Source: Enterobacter sp. BIGb0383
GTDB lineage: Bacteria; Pseudomonadota; Gammaproteobacteria; Enterobacterales; Enterobacteriaceae
Assembly: GCF_003751845.1 (NCBI RefSeq)
Contig: NZ_RJKQ01000002.1
Coordinates: forward strand, 496,001-560,000
DNA length: 64,000 nt
Reading direction: 5' to 3'
The notes below the pieces were generated by a model that was not told the DNA's origin, made no database searches, and saw only the letters and a list, made by a program, of their open reading frames with translations. Made by a program: the position numbers and the translations under genes. Shown here in pieces: positions 9,232 to 19,653 of the stretch (positions are counted from its first letter, which is position 1; each line of letters starts with the position of its first letter).

Positions 9232-10959
9232 CTGGACGTTCTCCTTCCTGAAATCGGTTTTCTGGCGCTATTGCTGAGCCTCGGGGTCAACCTGTTGACC
9301 CCGTGTGCCACGCTGGCAGGCGTTCGCCTGCGCTGGCAGGGCATAACGCATCTGGCCAGCGTTGGCATTTGGACGCAATTTTTGCTGTTGTTGCTGGCCT
9401 TTGCCATTCTGGTGTTCAGTTTTCTGATCGATGATTTTTCCGTTATTTACGTTGCCCAGCATAGCAACAGCCTGCTGCCGTGGGGATTAAAACTGGCGGC
9501 GGTATGGGGGGGTCATGAGGGATCGCTCCTGCTGTGGGTGCTTCTTCTTTCGGGCTGGAGCGCGCTGTTTGCCTGGCGCTATCGCCGTGAGCCGGACGCG
9601 CTGTTTCCGCTGACGCTCAGCATCCTGTCAATCATGATGGCCTTACTGCTGCTGTTTGTGGTGGCGTGGTCCGATCCGTTTGTCCGTCTCTTCCCGTCGG
9701 CCATTGAAGGGCGCGACCTCAACCCCATGCTGCAACACCCCGGACTCATTCTTCACCCGCCCCTGCTCTATCTGGGCTACGGTGGATTGATGGTGGCCGC
9801 GGGCGTGGCGCTGGCCTCGCTGCCTGGCGATGGCTTTAGCACGAAGACCGCCCTGGTCTGCTGGCGCTGGGCGCTGCCCGGATGGTGCGCTCTGACGCTG
9901 GGTATTATCCTCGGCTCCTGGTGGGCATACTCTGCCCTGGGCTGGGGCGGCTGGTGGTTCTGGGATCCCGTAGAAAACGCGTCCTTACTTCCCTGGCTTT
10001 CCGCCAGCGCATTGCTGCATAGCCTGTCTGTCTCACGTCAGCGCGGGAGTTTCCGTCACTGGTCGCTGCTGTTGGCGATCGTCACCCTGATTTTGTCGCT
10101 GCTGGGCACCTTGATTGTGCGTTCCGGCATTCTGGTTTCTGTTCATGCCTTCGCGCTGGATAACGTCCGCGCCACGCCGCTGTTTACGTTGTTTATCACC
10201 TTAAGCCTCGCGTCACTCGGTCTGTACGCCTGGCGGGCACAGGATGTACGTCAGACCCCGCGTTTTGGCGGAGGGTCGCGTGAGATGATGATTCTCATCA
10301 CGCTGCTGCTCTTTTGCGCGGTACTGCTGATCGTACTGACCGGCACGCTCTACCCGATGATTTACGGCCTGCTCGGCTGGGGGCGGCTCTCCGTTGGTGC
10401 ACCGTACTTTAATCGTGCGACGCTACCGTTCGGCCTGCTAATGCTGGTCGTTATCGTTATTGCTACGTTTAAGAATCGGAAGAGATCTGTACGAAGCCAG
10501 CTTCCGCCGCTTCTGGCGCACACCGGCGTGCTACTTTTCGCGGTCGGGATCGTCTTTTCCAGCGGTAGCCGTCAGGAGATCAGCCTGAATCTGAGTCCGG
10601 GGCAGCAGGTCGGGCTGGCGGGCTACATTTTTCGTTTTGATCGCCTCAGTCTGGAAGCCAAAGAAAACTACACCCGTGAAAAAGCGCTGATTACGCTCTG
10701 GCGGAATGAGAAACGGATTGGCACGCTTCAGCCTGAAAGACGTTTCTATGCCGCACGCCGCCAGCAAATGATGACGCCGGATATCCACTGGAACCTGCTG
10801 CATGACTGGTATGCGGTGATGGGCGAAAAAACCGGCCAGGACCGCTATGCCATGCGCTTATACGTGCAGACCGGCGTACGCTGGATCTGGGGCGGAGGAT
10901 TGCTGATGGTAGCCGGTGCGATACTCAGCGGATGGCAAGGGAGAAGACGCAATGCATAA
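9232..10959 (+). CDS. nrfE: CcmF-like haem lyase subunit NrfE, probable CTG start
   Basis: NrfE works with NrfF and NrfG to attach haem to the CWSCK site of NrfA. It is a polytopic CcmF homologue with the haem-handling [11 protein letters not shown] segment. The frame is bounded by a TGA at 9226, and the family-type N-terminus (DVLLPEIGFLALLLSLG) is open from 9232. The codon there is CTG, with AAGGTG four bases upstream that also overlaps the nrfD stop. No ATG or GTG starts the conserved N-terminus; the next usable codon is a TTG at 9271. With CTG the protein is 575 aa. It overlaps nrfF by 8 bp. Confidence 0.93.
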   Translation: MDVLLPEIGFLALLLSLGVNLLTPCATLAGVRLRWQGITHLASVGIWTQFLLLLLAFAILVFSFLIDDFSVIYVAQHSNSLLPWGLKLAAVWGGHEGSLLLWVLLLSGWSALFAWRYRREPDALFPLTLSILSIMMALLLLFVVAWSDPFVRLFPSAIEGRDLNPMLQHPGLILHPPLLYLGYGGLMVAAGVALASLPGDGFSTKTALVCWRWALPGWCALTLGIILGSWWAYSALGWGGWWFWDPVENASLLPWLSASALLHSLSVSRQRGSFRHWSLLLAIVTLILSLLGTLIVRSGILVSVHAFALDNVRATPLFTLFITLSLASLGLYAWRAQDVRQTPRFGGGSREMMILITLLLFCAVLLIVLTGTLYPMIYGLLGWGRLSVGAPYFNRATLPFGLLMLVVIVIATFKNRKRSVRSQLPPLLAHTGVLLFAVGIVFSSGSRQEISLNLSPGQQVGLAGYIFRFDRLSLEAKENYTREKALITLWRNEKRIGTLQPERRFYAARRQQMMTPDIHWNLLHDWYAVMGEKTGQDRYAMRLYVQTGVRWIWGGGLLMVAGAILSGWQGRRRNA

Positions 10960-11371
10960 CAGCGGAACGTTTTTACTCTGCAGCATTATCCTGCTTTTTA
11001 TCACTTTCACCACGCATGCCCAGGTGGTGGACACCTGGCCCTTTAAAAACCAGCAGCAGCAGGAAAAGGCGCTGTTTATTGCCAGCCAGCTGCGCTGCCC
11101 GCAGTGTCAGAATCAAAACTTGCTGGAATCCAATGCCCCGGTGGCGGTCAATATGCGCCATAAGGTTTACAGCATGGTCGAAGAGGGCAAAAGCGATGAG
11201 GAGATCGTCGCCTGGATGACCGATCGTTACGGTGATTTCGTCCGTTATAACCCACCTCTGAATGCGCAAACGCTGCTGCTGTGGGCACTGCCGTGCCTGC
11301 TGTTGTTGCTGATGGGCGTCGTGATAGGGCAGATGAGAATGCGCCAGCGTTCTGAGGAGGACGAACAATGA
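10952..11371 (+). CDS. nrfF: CcmH-like thioredox subunit NrfF
   Basis: NrfF is a small membrane-anchored periplasmic protein of the CcmH/CycL family. A signal or anchor at residues 1-21 precedes the redox motif [11 protein letters not shown], and a C-terminal membrane helix ends the 139-aa protein. It is thought to reduce the apocytochrome cysteines for haem attachment to NrfA. The ATG at 10952 follows GGGAG and lies inside the last codons of nrfE. The stop overlaps nrfG by four bases. Confidence 0.95.
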   Translation: MHNSGTFLLCSIILLFITFTTHAQVVDTWPFKNQQQQEKALFIASQLRCPQCQNQNLLESNAPVAVNMRHKVYSMVEEGKSDEEIVAWMTDRYGDFVRYNPPLNAQTLLLWALPCLLLLLMGVVIGQMRMRQRSEEDEQ

Positions 11372-11964
11372 GTCTGCCCGAACCGCCCGTAAAACGACTG
11401 ACCGCTGCGGCTGTCCTGATGGTCATCGCCTGCATCGGAGGTTACCTGTTGACGCCAAAATGGCAGGCAGCCCGTCAGGAGCTGGCCCGACGGGCGGATC
11501 CTTTACGCGCATTTTCTGATGAAAACAGGCAGGAAAAACAGCTCCTTTCCCTGCAATCACACATCCGTGCCAATCCACAGGACAGCGCTCAATGGGCGCA
11601 GCTGGGTGAGTATTATCTTTGGCAAAACGCGTATCAGAATGCGCTCCTGGCCTATCAACAGGCGCTACGTTTACGCGGTGAAAACGCCGAAATCTATTCG
11701 GCGCTGGCGACGGTACTGTACTACCAGGCCGGACAGCATATGACGCCACAAACCCGGGAAATGATCGATAAATCCCTGGCGCTGGACGCCAGTGAAGTCA
11801 CCGCGCTGATGCTGCTGGCTTCCGATGCGTTTATGCAGGCGGACTACGCCCGGGCGGCTTCAGTATGGCAAAAAGTGATGGATGTAAACTCGCCGAGGGT
11901 GAATCGGGCACGGTTGATCGAGTCTATTAATATGGCGAAGTTGCTGCAGCATCAGGAAAGATAA
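11368..11964 (+). CDS. nrfG: TPR protein NrfG of the NrfA haem lyase
   Basis: NrfG has 198 aa, the same length as E. coli NrfG. It has an N-terminal membrane anchor (residues about 15-32) and TPR repeats in the periplasmic part ([34 protein letters not shown]). It is thought to present the NrfA C-terminus to NrfEF. It is the last nrf gene; narP follows after 27 bp on the same strand. Confidence 0.95.
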   Translation: MSLPEPPVKRLTAAAVLMVIACIGGYLLTPKWQAARQELARRADPLRAFSDENRQEKQLLSLQSHIRANPQDSAQWAQLGEYYLWQNAYQNALLAYQQALRLRGENAEIYSALATVLYYQAGQHMTPQTREMIDKSLALDASEVTALMLLASDAFMQADYARAASVWQKVMDVNSPRVNRARLIESINMAKLLQHQER

Positions 11965-11991
11965 GCAAAAAAGTATGCCCAGGAGAATAAG

Positions 11992-12639
11992 ATGCCGGAA
12001 TTAACACCTGTTAAGGTGATGATCGTTGATGACCACCCCCTGATGCGGCGAGGGATCCGTCAATTACTGCAGATGGATAACACTTTCAGCGTAGTCGCTG
12101 AAGCAGGCGATGGCGAAAGTGCAATCGCTCTGGCAAGCCGCCTTGACCTTGATATGATCCTGCTGGATCTCTGCATGAAAGGTATGAGTGGGCTGAATAC
12201 CCTGAATGCGCTGCGCCGGGCGGGCGTCACTGCGCAAATCATCATTCTGACCGTGTCAGATTCCACCAGCGATATTTACGCCCTGATGGATGCCGGTGCT
12301 GATGGTTATTTGCTGAAAGATAGCGAGCCAGAATTTCTGCTTGAGGCCATTCGTCGTGGTGCCAAAGGCGGTAAGGCCTTTAGCACCAGCGTCAGCGAGT
12401 ATTTACGAGAACGTGAGCTATTTGGTGCAGAAGAAGATGTCTTCAGCATCCTCACCGAGCGCGAACTGGATGTTTTACACGAACTGGCTCAGGGGCTGTC
12501 AAACAAGCAGATTGCGTCGGTACTGCATATTTCCGAACAAACGGTGAAAGTGCATATTCGTAACCTGCTGCGCAAACTTAACGTGCGCTCTCGCGTTGCC
12601 GCCACCATATTTTTCCTGCAAACGCGCGGAATGCCGTAG
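11992..12639 (+). CDS. narP: Nitrate/nitrite response regulator NarP
   Basis: The 215-aa protein is the length of E. coli NarP and is closely similar throughout. The receiver domain has the acidic pair in VDDHP (13-14), phospho-acceptor Asp59 in ILLDLCMKG and the lysine in LLKDS. The C-terminal LuxR/GerE helix-turn-helix is ELDVLHELAQGLSNKQIAS followed by VKVHIRNLLRKL. It would be phosphorylated by NarQ or NarX, not encoded here, and bind the heptamer sites at both nrf and nap promoters. An AGGAG precedes the ATG. It converges with ccmH, 27 bp apart. It may be co-transcribed with nrf, which would couple it to its own target. Confidence 0.96.
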   Translation: MPELTPVKVMIVDDHPLMRRGIRQLLQMDNTFSVVAEAGDGESAIALASRLDLDMILLDLCMKGMSGLNTLNALRRAGVTAQIIILTVSDSTSDIYALMDAGADGYLLKDSEPEFLLEAIRRGAKGGKAFSTSVSEYLRERELFGAEEDVFSILTERELDVLHELAQGLSNKQIASVLHISEQTVKVHIRNLLRKLNVRSRVAATIFFLQTRGMP

Positions 12640-12666
12640 TCCAGAAAATGTCCAATGGCGCCACGC

Positions 12667-13716
12667 TTATTTCTCCTGCGGCGTAAGCTGCGCCATCGCC
12701 ATTTTAATACTGCGTTCAATCACCACCCTACGGGTGTCGTTTGCAGGCAGTAATTTCAGCATCATCTCCCATGCCGCAACCGCCTCGCCAAAGCGCTGCT
12801 GCTCAAACGCGTTAAAAGCGTACATGCTCAGTACGCGCACGTTGGCATGCTCTCCCTTGACCCACTGACGTAACAACTCCCCTCCCCGACGATTATCATC
12901 CGGATCGGAGGAACGGGTCAGCGCTTCGGCATACCCCAGCGCCGCATCGCTGTTTTTGGGGTCCAGCCTGTAAGCGTTGGCATAAGCGCCGGTCGCCGTG
13001 CTGGCATTACCTAATACCATGCCAATACGCCCCAGCATGATCCAGCCCTCAACGTTTCCGGCATCGGATTGCAGACGCGTACGCAGCCCCAGCGCCAGAC
13101 GCGTCATCTCTTCTTCATTCAGCGACTCAGCCTTTGGATCCAGCGCCCGTTCCAGCAGCGCAGGAGCCTGTGCGGTGGCCTGTTGCCAGACTTTTACCTG
13201 CTGATAATGACCGGTTTGATAATAACTGACCGCCCCCACCACCAGCGCAATCACCGCCCCGGGTGCGAACAGCCACCACCCAGCCCGTTTGCCATCCTGC
13301 GGGATAGCCTCGGAAAAAACGTCGGGTTTCAGCCGTACACGGCGGCGGGAACGCGCAAAAATAATCCAGCCACCCAACCCCATCGCCACAATCGGCACCA
13401 CCCACAGCAGTACGGTCAGCGGCGTCAGCGGTGGATCGTAGGTGACGAAGTTGCCATACCGTATCACCATGTAATCGACGATCTCTTTCTGGCTTTTCCC
13501 TTCCTGCATCAGCTCATAGACCTTTTGCCGCAGGTCGGTGGCAATCATCGCGTTAGAGTCGGCAATGCTGTTGTTCTGACATTTCGGGCAGCGTAACTGC
13601 TCGGTAAGCTGGCGGAACTGTTGCTCCTGCGCTTCGTCCTTAAACTGCATCACGTCAATTGTCGCCAGCGCGGACCCTGATATCGCCAGTATCAGCATGC
13701 CCAGTAACCATCTCAT
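12667..13716 (-). CDS. ccmH: Cytochrome c maturation protein CcmH (with CcmI-like TPR part)
   Basis: The 349-aa protein joins an N-terminal CcmH domain (signal peptide, LRCPKCQNNSI redox motif, helix near residue 105) to a C-terminal TPR region that is a separate CcmI protein in other bacteria. This fused form is typical of E. coli (350 aa). It reduces and holds apocytochrome for haem ligation with CcmF. It is the last gene of the nap-ccm operon and overlaps ccmG by four bases. Confidence 0.96.
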   Translation of the reverse strand: MRWLLGMLILAISGSALATIDVMQFKDEAQEQQFRQLTEQLRCPKCQNNSIADSNAMIATDLRQKVYELMQEGKSQKEIVDYMVIRYGNFVTYDPPLTPLTVLLWVVPIVAMGLGGWIIFARSRRRVRLKPDVFSEAIPQDGKRAGWWLFAPGAVIALVVGAVSYYQTGHYQQVKVWQQATAQAPALLERALDPKAESLNEEEMTRLALGLRTRLQSDAGNVEGWIMLGRIGMVLGNASTATGAYANAYRLDPKNSDAALGYAEALTRSSDPDDNRRGGELLRQWVKGEHANVRVLSMYAFNAFEQQRFGEAVAAWEMMLKLLPANDTRRVVIERSIKMAMAQLTPQEK

Positions 13717-14270
13717 TGTGCCGCCTCCTGACTGTACTTATCCCACAGCAGCCTGAACTCGCTTTCCCATACCCTGGCGTTCAACTCCCCGGCATGGCGG
13801 TAGCGAATAATGCCTTTACCATCGATAAGAAATGTTTCCGGCGCGCCGTACACGCCCAGATCCAGTCCGAGCATACCGTCTCCGTCAAACAGACTCAGCG
13901 CATACGGATTGCCCAGCTCTTTCAGCCAGACAATCGCTTTTTGACGATCGTCTTTATAGTTCATCCCGACCACCCGAACCCCTTGTGCCGAGAGCTGATT
14001 CAGATACTGGTGTTCAGCGCGGCAGGTCGGGCACCAGGTCGCCCAGACGTTGAGCAATACCGGCTTACCCTGGGTCAGCACATCGGCCTGATAATGCTGA
14101 CCCGGATTATCCAGCGACTCCAGGCGGAAAGTCGGCACGGGTTTGCCGATCAAGGCCGATTCCAGATGAGTGGGATCGTCTCCCTGGGCGTTACGCGCCA
14201 GCTGCCACAGCAGCGCAGCCGCGATAATGAGAAAAATAATCAACGGGATCAAAAGTACGTTGCGCTTCAT
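13713..14270 (-). CDS. ccmG: Thiol-disulfide oxidoreductase CcmG (DsbE)
   Basis: A 185-aa membrane-anchored periplasmic thioredoxin-fold protein. The active site WCPTC lies in NVWATWCPTCRAEH, and the conserved acidic patch follows the fold. An N-terminal helix (residues about 5-23) anchors it. It receives electrons from DsbD and keeps apocytochrome cysteines reduced. It overlaps ccmF and ccmH by four bases each. Confidence 0.97.
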   Translation of the reverse strand: MKRNVLLIPLIIFLIIAAALLWQLARNAQGDDPTHLESALIGKPVPTFRLESLDNPGQHYQADVLTQGKPVLLNVWATWCPTCRAEHQYLNQLSAQGVRVVGMNYKDDRQKAIVWLKELGNPYALSLFDGDGMLGLDLGVYGAPETFLIDGKGIIRYRHAGELNARVWESEFRLLWDKYSQEAAQ

Positions 14271-16222
14271 ACTGCCTCCGACGCGTTTTTTTGCCCGGCC
14301 GTGCGGGGACGCATGCGCTGGCGATAGCGTGGATCAAACAGACAGAACACGCCGCCCAGCGCCATCAGCAACCCACCTGCCCAAATCCAGCGGATAAAGG
14401 GCTTGTAGTACAGACGTACGGCCCATGCGCCGTTATCCAGCTCTTCGCCTAACGCCGCGTACAGGTCACGGGTCAGCCCGCCATCAATTGCCGCTTCGGT
14501 CATCATCGCGCTTGTGCTGTTATAAAAACGTTTTTCCGCATGCAGCGTCGCTTCCGGTTTGCCGTCACGCGTGACGCTGATAGTGGCTACACCCCCGCGG
14601 TAGTTAGGGCCGGTGATCTCTTTAACGTCGCGGAAGGTGAATTGATAATCGTGGATACTGACGCTATCGCCCGCCTTCATGCGCACATCACGCTCAACGC
14701 TGTAGTTTTGACTAAACGCAATGCCCACGAGGGTAATCGCCAGCCCCACGTGAGCGGATACCATGCCCCAGTAGCTTGCCGTCAGCGTCGTTTTGCGTGA
14801 AATACGCAGGAACGCTTCGGCTATGGCCAGCACAAATATCCAGCCGGCCATCGCCATACCCACGACCGTCATCGCAACAATCCGGTCTTCGAACAGCCAG
14901 GGTAACAGCAGCGACAGCACCAGCGTAGTGACCAACGCGATGCTGAGTAACGTTTTCAGTTTGCGCGGTCGGTCACGTCCCCAGCGTACCAGCGGCCCGA
15001 TGCCCAGCAGCAGCGCGAACGGCGCCATCAGCCACGTGAACATCGTATTGAAGAACGGCTCGCCAATCGAAATACTGCCCAGCCCCAGCTGTTTGTGCAC
15101 CAGCGGCAGCAGCGTCCCCAGCAGCACCACCAGCATGGCGGCAATCAGCAAAACGTTATTCCCTAGCAGCAGCGATTCTCGCGACCAGAGCGCGTTATTC
15201 ACCCGTGAGCGAACTTTATGCCCGCGTACCGCAAAGAGCAGCAGAGAACCGCCGATCGTCAGGACCATAAAGGCCAGAATAAACATCCCACGCGACGGAT
15301 CGGAGGCGAAGGCATGCACCGACACCAGCACGCCGGAGCGCACCAGGAACGTCCCCAGCAGGCAGAGCGAGAAGGCGCAAATCGACAGCAGCAGCGTCCA
15401 GGCCTTGAAGCTGGCACGCTGTTCCGTCACCGCCAGGGAGTGCATCAGCGCAGTCCCCACCAGCCACGGCATAAACGAGGCGTTCTCGACCGGATCCCAG
15501 AACCACCAGCCGCCCCAGCCCAGCTCGTAATATGCCCATGCGGAGCCGAGCACAATACCCAGCGTCAGAAACACCCAGGCCGCCAGCGTCCAGGGACGCG
15601 AAAAACGGGCAAAGGTGCTGTCCAGACGCCCGCTCATCAGCGCAGCAATGGCAAACGCAAAGGCCACGGAGAAACCGACGTAGCCCATATACAGCAGCGG
15701 CGGATGGAAAATAAGTCCCGGATCCTGCAACAGCGGATTCAGGTCGCGCCCTTCCACGGGGAAGTCAGGCAGGGTGCGGGCAAAGGGGTTGGAGGTAAAC
15801 AGAATAAACAGCAGGAAACCCGCGCTGATCATCCCCATCACCGCCAGGACGCGTGCGACGATATCCAGCGGCATTCGCTGGCTAAACAGCGCGACGGCAA
15901 ACGTCCAGCCGCCCATCAGTAGCACCCACAGCAGCAGCGAACCTTCATGCGCTCCCCAGGTTGCCGCCACGCGATACCAGACCGGAAGCTGAGTATTAGA
16001 GTTGCTGGCCACGTAGGTCACGGTAAAGTCATTGACCACGAAGGCGTGGATCAGTACCAGAAACGCCCCCATCACGCAGATAAACAGTAGCCATGCAAAT
16101 GGCCGCGCAGAGGACATCATCCGTCTATCACCGCGCGCAACGCCCCACAGCGGATAGACCGAGAGCAGCAATGCGACGCCGAGCGCAAGGCACAACAGGC
16201 CATTGCCAATTTCAGGCATCAT
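14267..16222 (-). CDS. ccmF: Haem lyase CcmF
   Basis: A 651-aa polytopic inner-membrane protein, nearly identical to E. coli CcmF (647 aa) from [15 protein letters not shown] onward. It has the periplasmic [15 protein letters not shown] segment and conserved histidines. It ligates haem from holo-CcmE to CxxCH sites in apocytochromes, here NapB, NapC, NrfB and four of the haems of NrfA. It is a paralogue of NrfE encoded 5 kb away on the other strand. Confidence 0.97.
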   Translation of the reverse strand: MMPEIGNGLLCLALGVALLLSVYPLWGVARGDRRMMSSARPFAWLLFICVMGAFLVLIHAFVVNDFTVTYVASNSNTQLPVWYRVAATWGAHEGSLLLWVLLMGGWTFAVALFSQRMPLDIVARVLAVMGMISAGFLLFILFTSNPFARTLPDFPVEGRDLNPLLQDPGLIFHPPLLYMGYVGFSVAFAFAIAALMSGRLDSTFARFSRPWTLAAWVFLTLGIVLGSAWAYYELGWGGWWFWDPVENASFMPWLVGTALMHSLAVTEQRASFKAWTLLLSICAFSLCLLGTFLVRSGVLVSVHAFASDPSRGMFILAFMVLTIGGSLLLFAVRGHKVRSRVNNALWSRESLLLGNNVLLIAAMLVVLLGTLLPLVHKQLGLGSISIGEPFFNTMFTWLMAPFALLLGIGPLVRWGRDRPRKLKTLLSIALVTTLVLSLLLPWLFEDRIVAMTVVGMAMAGWIFVLAIAEAFLRISRKTTLTASYWGMVSAHVGLAITLVGIAFSQNYSVERDVRMKAGDSVSIHDYQFTFRDVKEITGPNYRGGVATISVTRDGKPEATLHAEKRFYNSTSAMMTEAAIDGGLTRDLYAALGEELDNGAWAVRLYYKPFIRWIWAGGLLMALGGVFCLFDPRYRQRMRPRTAGQKNASEAV

Positions 16223-16698
16223 GACGCGTTATCCTTATAAACGCTTGCCGGGCGACGATGGTTTTCCTGCATCGCTTTTTCGACTTCCGGCGGCGTGTAA
16301 TTCTCATCATGTTTGGCGAGCACCTCTTTTGCCTGCACATGATTGCCGTTATCCAGCTCCCCCTGCACGACCACGCCCTGCCCTTCACGGAATAAATCCG
16401 GCAGGATGCCTTCATAGGTGACATCCACCACGCCTTCTGCGTCATAGATACTGAAATTGACCTTCAGCGATTGCGGATCGCGCTTCACGCTGCCCGGCAT
16501 AACCATGCCACCCACGCGCAGGCGCTGACCGACCTCAGGCATCTCCTGGGTTTCGCGCTTGCCGTAGAGTATTTCGCCCGGCGTATAAAACAGGTCGATA
16601 TTGGCACGCAGCGCGTAGAGCACCAGCGTGATGGTCAGGGCCAGACCCGCCAGTACCGCACAGGCGACCCATAGCCGATTTTTTCGTCGAATATTCAT
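16219..16698 (-). CDS. ccmE: Haem chaperone CcmE
   Basis: A 159-aa protein with an N-terminal membrane anchor and an OB-fold periplasmic domain. The covalent haem site is His130 with Tyr134 in [12 protein letters not shown], the HxxxY form used by enterobacteria. It carries haem from CcmC to CcmF. The start overlaps ccmD by four bases. Confidence 0.97.
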   Translation of the reverse strand: MNIRRKNRLWVACAVLAGLALTITLVLYALRANIDLFYTPGEILYGKRETQEMPEVGQRLRVGGMVMPGSVKRDPQSLKVNFSIYDAEGVVDVTYEGILPDLFREGQGVVVQGELDNGNHVQAKEVLAKHDENYTPPEVEKAMQENHRRPASVYKDNAS

Positions 16699-16907
16699 GC
16701 CACCTCCTGCTGTTCTTGCGCCGCACGCCTGCGGGCTTCTCTTGCGCTCTGCTGCGCCACGCCGCGCAAAATCGTGCGATGCTGCCGCGCTGAGTGCAGC
16801 ACCAGCCCCGTCAGCGGGATAACGCTCATCACCACGGCCAGCCAGACATACAAGGCGTAGCCGCCCATCGCGAAAAATTCACTCCAGGATGCAAATGCAG
16901 GGGTCAT
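16695..16907 (-). CDS. ccmD: Small membrane protein CcmD
   Basis: A 70-aa protein with one membrane helix ([20 protein letters not shown]) and a basic, Arg/Gln-rich cytoplasmic tail. CcmD helps release holo-CcmE from the CcmABC complex. Size and position between ccmC and ccmE identify it. Overlaps both neighbours by four bases. Confidence 0.93.
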   Translation of the reverse strand: MTPAFASWSEFFAMGGYALYVWLAVVMSVIPLTGLVLHSARQHRTILRGVAQQSAREARRRAAQEQQEVA

Positions 16908-17641
16908 TGGCGGCCTCTCTTTAAGATCAGTTCACTTACCCACGGGCGGCGTTTTTCCATCAGCAGGATCAGGTTACGCATGCGCATCAGCGTCAGCGTG
17001 ATAAACAGCAGCAGATAGCCGACGATCGCCAGACGCAGCGGCGTGCGCATCGCCGGATCAATACTTTGCTGCATGCGGGTCGATCCCTGGTGCAGCGTAT
17101 TCCACCACTCCACCGAGTAGTGAATAATCGGCAGGTTAACCACGCCAATCAGCACCAGAATACCGGCGGCACGCCCCGCCAGACGCCGGTCATCAAACGC
17201 GTGCCATAGCGCAATCGCGCCAACGTAGAGAAACAGCAGCACCAGCTCAGACGTGAGTCGGGCATCCCATACCCACCAGGTTCCCCACATCGGTTTACCC
17301 CATGCGGAACCGGTCACCAGGGCGATAAAGGTAAACACCGCTCCGGTCGGCGCCATCGCGGCCAGGGCCAGATTGGCCATTTTCATCTGCCAGACCAGGC
17401 CGATAAACGCGGCCACCGCCATCGAGGCATAAATCCCCATCGACCAGATTGCCGCCGGGACATGCAGGTAGATGATGCGATAACTTTGCCCCTGCTGAGA
17501 ATCCGCGGGCGCAAAGCCAAATCCCCAGACCCAGCCCGCGGCCAGTATCACAACGCAGGCCATCGCCAGCCACGGGATTAACCGGCCGCAGATCTGATAG
17601 AGCCGCGAGGGAATCGCCAGTTGATGAAGTATTTTCCACAT
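16904..17641 (-). CDS. ccmC: Haem-handling membrane protein CcmC
   Basis: A 245-aa protein with six membrane helices and the tryptophan-rich motif around GTWWVWDARLTS. It forms the haem-CcmE bond on the periplasmic face. It is separated from ccmB by about 100 bp, the only long gap in the nap-ccm operon, and that gap holds a REP-like palindrome. Confidence 0.97.
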   Translation of the reverse strand: MWKILHQLAIPSRLYQICGRLIPWLAMACVVILAAGWVWGFGFAPADSQQGQSYRIIYLHVPAAIWSMGIYASMAVAAFIGLVWQMKMANLALAAMAPTGAVFTFIALVTGSAWGKPMWGTWWVWDARLTSELVLLFLYVGAIALWHAFDDRRLAGRAAGILVLIGVVNLPIIHYSVEWWNTLHQGSTRMQQSIDPAMRTPLRLAIVGYLLLFITLTLMRMRNLILLMEKRRPWVSELILKRGRQ

Positions 17642-17685
17642 AGTTCAGTCACCAGACTCAGGCAAAAAAATGAAACTTCCGTTGT

Positions 17686-17713
17686 ACCGGATGGCGGAAA
17701 ACGCCTTATCCGA
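17686..17713. repeat. REP/PU-type palindromic unit in the ccmB-ccmC gap
   Basis: ACCGGATGGCGGAAAACGCC followed by TTATCCGA is close to the enterobacterial REP consensus (GCCGGATGNCG...CGNCTTATCCGGC), with the short GGCG/CGCC inner stem and an outer CCGGAT/TTATCCG arm. It is a single unit. Such elements in operons often stabilise upstream mRNA or bind gyrase; here it could set different mRNA stability for ccmAB and ccmC-H. Confidence 0.65.
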
Positions 17714-17744
17714 TCCCTTCAGGCACGCTAAAGTCATAACGATG

Positions 17745-18404
17745 CTATTGCATACTGATGCGCAACGCGGCCGCCGTTGCAAAAGGACTTAGGGTTGCGC
17801 TGCCCACCAGCAGCGCGCCCAGAATCGCCAGGTATCCTTCAACGGGTAAGTGCATCGAGGCCGCATCCATCGCGGCAGTGGCAAAAATAAGAAGCGGGAT
17901 CGTGAGCGGCAGCACCAGCACGCTCAGCAGTACGCCACCCCGCTTTAACCCCACCGTTAACCCAACGCCCGGCGCGCCGAGAAAACCCAGCGTCGGCGTG
18001 CCGAGCAACAGCGTTAACGCCATGATTTGCCAGGCGTACATATCCATTCCCAGCAGCAGCGCCACCAGCGGAGAGAGAACAAGCAGCGGCAGGCCGGTCA
18101 CTACCCAGTGCGCCATCACTTTCGCCAGCACCACGGCCGGTAGCGGCAGCGGCAGCAGCATGAGCTGTTCGAGGCTGCCATCCTGCAGGTCATCGCGGAA
18201 TAAGCGCTCCAGCGCCAGTAACGACGCCAGCAGTGCCGCAACCCAGATAATCCCCGGCGCAATGCGCGCCAGCAGCAGCGGCTCCGGGCCAATGCTCAGC
18301 GGGAACAGGGTGATAACAATCAGGAAGAACCAGAGTGGATTGGCGATTTCCGCGCTATGGCGGAACGCAATGCGGAGTTCAAGACGGAAGATGTGCCACA
18401 TCAT
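17745..18404 (-). CDS. ccmB: ABC permease subunit CcmB
   Basis: A 219-aa membrane protein with six helices, very close to E. coli CcmB (220 aa), e.g. [20 protein letters not shown] and [19 protein letters not shown]. With CcmA and CcmC it forms the complex that releases holo-CcmE using ATP. It overlaps ccmA by four bases. Confidence 0.97.
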   Translation of the reverse strand: MMWHIFRLELRIAFRHSAEIANPLWFFLIVITLFPLSIGPEPLLLARIAPGIIWVAALLASLLALERLFRDDLQDGSLEQLMLLPLPLPAVVLAKVMAHWVVTGLPLLVLSPLVALLLGMDMYAWQIMALTLLLGTPTLGFLGAPGVGLTVGLKRGGVLLSVLVLPLTIPLLIFATAAMDAASMHLPVEGYLAILGALLVGSATLSPFATAAALRISMQ

Positions 18405-19027
18405 GGCGCAGCCCTCTCGCGGGTCAGCGCAATACGCCGGACGGAATCGGTCGCCACGTTGAGAGGCTGGTGGGTGGTGAGAATAACCATGCCGCCCTGC
18501 CCCGTATGCTGGGCCATACGCCGGGTCAGTCGCTCGACGCCATTGACATCAATCGCGGTAAACGGCTCATCGAGGATCCACAGCGTGGCGCGGGTCAGCC
18601 ACAGGCGAGCCAGCGCCACGCGACGCTGCTGCCCGGCGGAAAGCTGATTCACCGGCATATCTTCATACCCGGCAAGCCCCGCCTGCGCCAGCGCGGACAG
18701 ACACAGGGCGATATCGCCATCAGGATGGAAGAAGCGCAGATTTTCCAGCGCCGAAAGCCGGTTTTTTATTCCCGGCTGATGTCCGATCCACAGCAGGTCG
18801 TGATGGAAATCATCACGCACCCGGTGCAGCGGTTGCCCTTGCCAGCAAACCTCTCCGGCGTCAGGACGCGCCAGCCCGGTGAGCAACCGCAGCAGAGTGG
18901 TTTTCCCCGCGCCGTTACCTCCGGTTATCTGCACCCATTCCCCTGCGTTTACGCGAAATGACAGCGCACTAAACAGTATTCTGTCATCCCGCTCGCAGAG
19001 CAGTTCTCTGGCTTCAAGTACTCCCAC
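18401..19027 (-). CDS. ccmA: ABC ATPase subunit CcmA
   Basis: A 208-aa ATPase with Walker [11 protein letters not shown], signature [15 protein letters not shown] and Walker [13 protein letters not shown]. It drives release of haem-loaded CcmE from CcmC. The start is a GTG at 19027, where E. coli CcmA begins [12 protein letters not shown]; here the protein begins [12 protein letters not shown]. It lies 14 bp after napC in the same operon. Confidence 0.96.
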   Translation of the reverse strand: MGVLEARELLCERDDRILFSALSFRVNAGEWVQITGGNGAGKTTLLRLLTGLARPDAGEVCWQGQPLHRVRDDFHHDLLWIGHQPGIKNRLSALENLRFFHPDGDIALCLSALAQAGLAGYEDMPVNQLSAGQQRRVALARLWLTRATLWILDEPFTAIDVNGVERLTRRMAQHTGQGGMVILTTHQPLNVATDSVRRIALTRERAAP

Positions 19028-19041
19028 GCGGCAACGTCCTG

Positions 19042-19644
19042 TTAAAAACCTGGTTTGACTTCGCGCATATCGGGCAGCTTGTGCGCTATCCCTTTATGGC
19101 AGTCAATACAGGTTTGTCCCTCTTTCACAGCCTGGTCGTGCATTTTGGCTGCAACGCCTTTCTGAGCCGTTAAATCCATAAACTCGAAGTTGTGGCAGTT
19201 ACGACACTCCTGCGAGTTATTGTCTTTCATGCGCCGCCATTCGTTTTGCGCCATCGTCAGACGGTGGTCTTCAAACTTTTGCGGTGTATCTATCAACCCC
19301 ATAGCTTTGGCGTACAGCTCTTTGCTGGCCTTGATCTTACGGATCATTTTCGGGCCCCACTCGTGTGGGACGTGGCAATCAGGGCAGGTCGCTCGCACAC
19401 CGCTGCGGTTGTTGTAGTGTACGGTTTCCATGTATTCCTGATAGACCGTGTTGCGCATTTCGTGACAGCTAATGCAGAACTCTTCAGTGTTGGCCTTTTC
19501 CATCCCGGTGTTAAAGCCGCCCCAGAAAATAATGCCGCCCACAAAGCCGACTAACAGCAGCGTGCCGAGCGCCAGACGGCTGGGACGACGCCACCATCGC
19601 CAGACGCGCTTAATCCAGCCGGGTTTACGGTTAGAATTTTCCAT
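19042..19644 (-). CDS. napC: Tetrahaem quinol dehydrogenase NapC
   Basis: A 200-aa NapC/NirT-family cytochrome anchored by one N-terminal helix. It has four CxxCH haem sites: CISCH, CPDCH, CRNCH and CIDCH. It oxidises menaquinol and passes electrons to NapB and NapA. Its length equals that of E. coli NapC. Confidence 0.97.
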   Translation of the reverse strand: MENSNRKPGWIKRVWRWWRRPSRLALGTLLLVGFVGGIIFWGGFNTGMEKANTEEFCISCHEMRNTVYQEYMETVHYNNRSGVRATCPDCHVPHEWGPKMIRKIKASKELYAKAMGLIDTPQKFEDHRLTMAQNEWRRMKDNNSQECRNCHNFEFMDLTAQKGVAAKMHDQAVKEGQTCIDCHKGIAHKLPDMREVKPGF

Positions 19645-19653
19645 AATGGCCTC

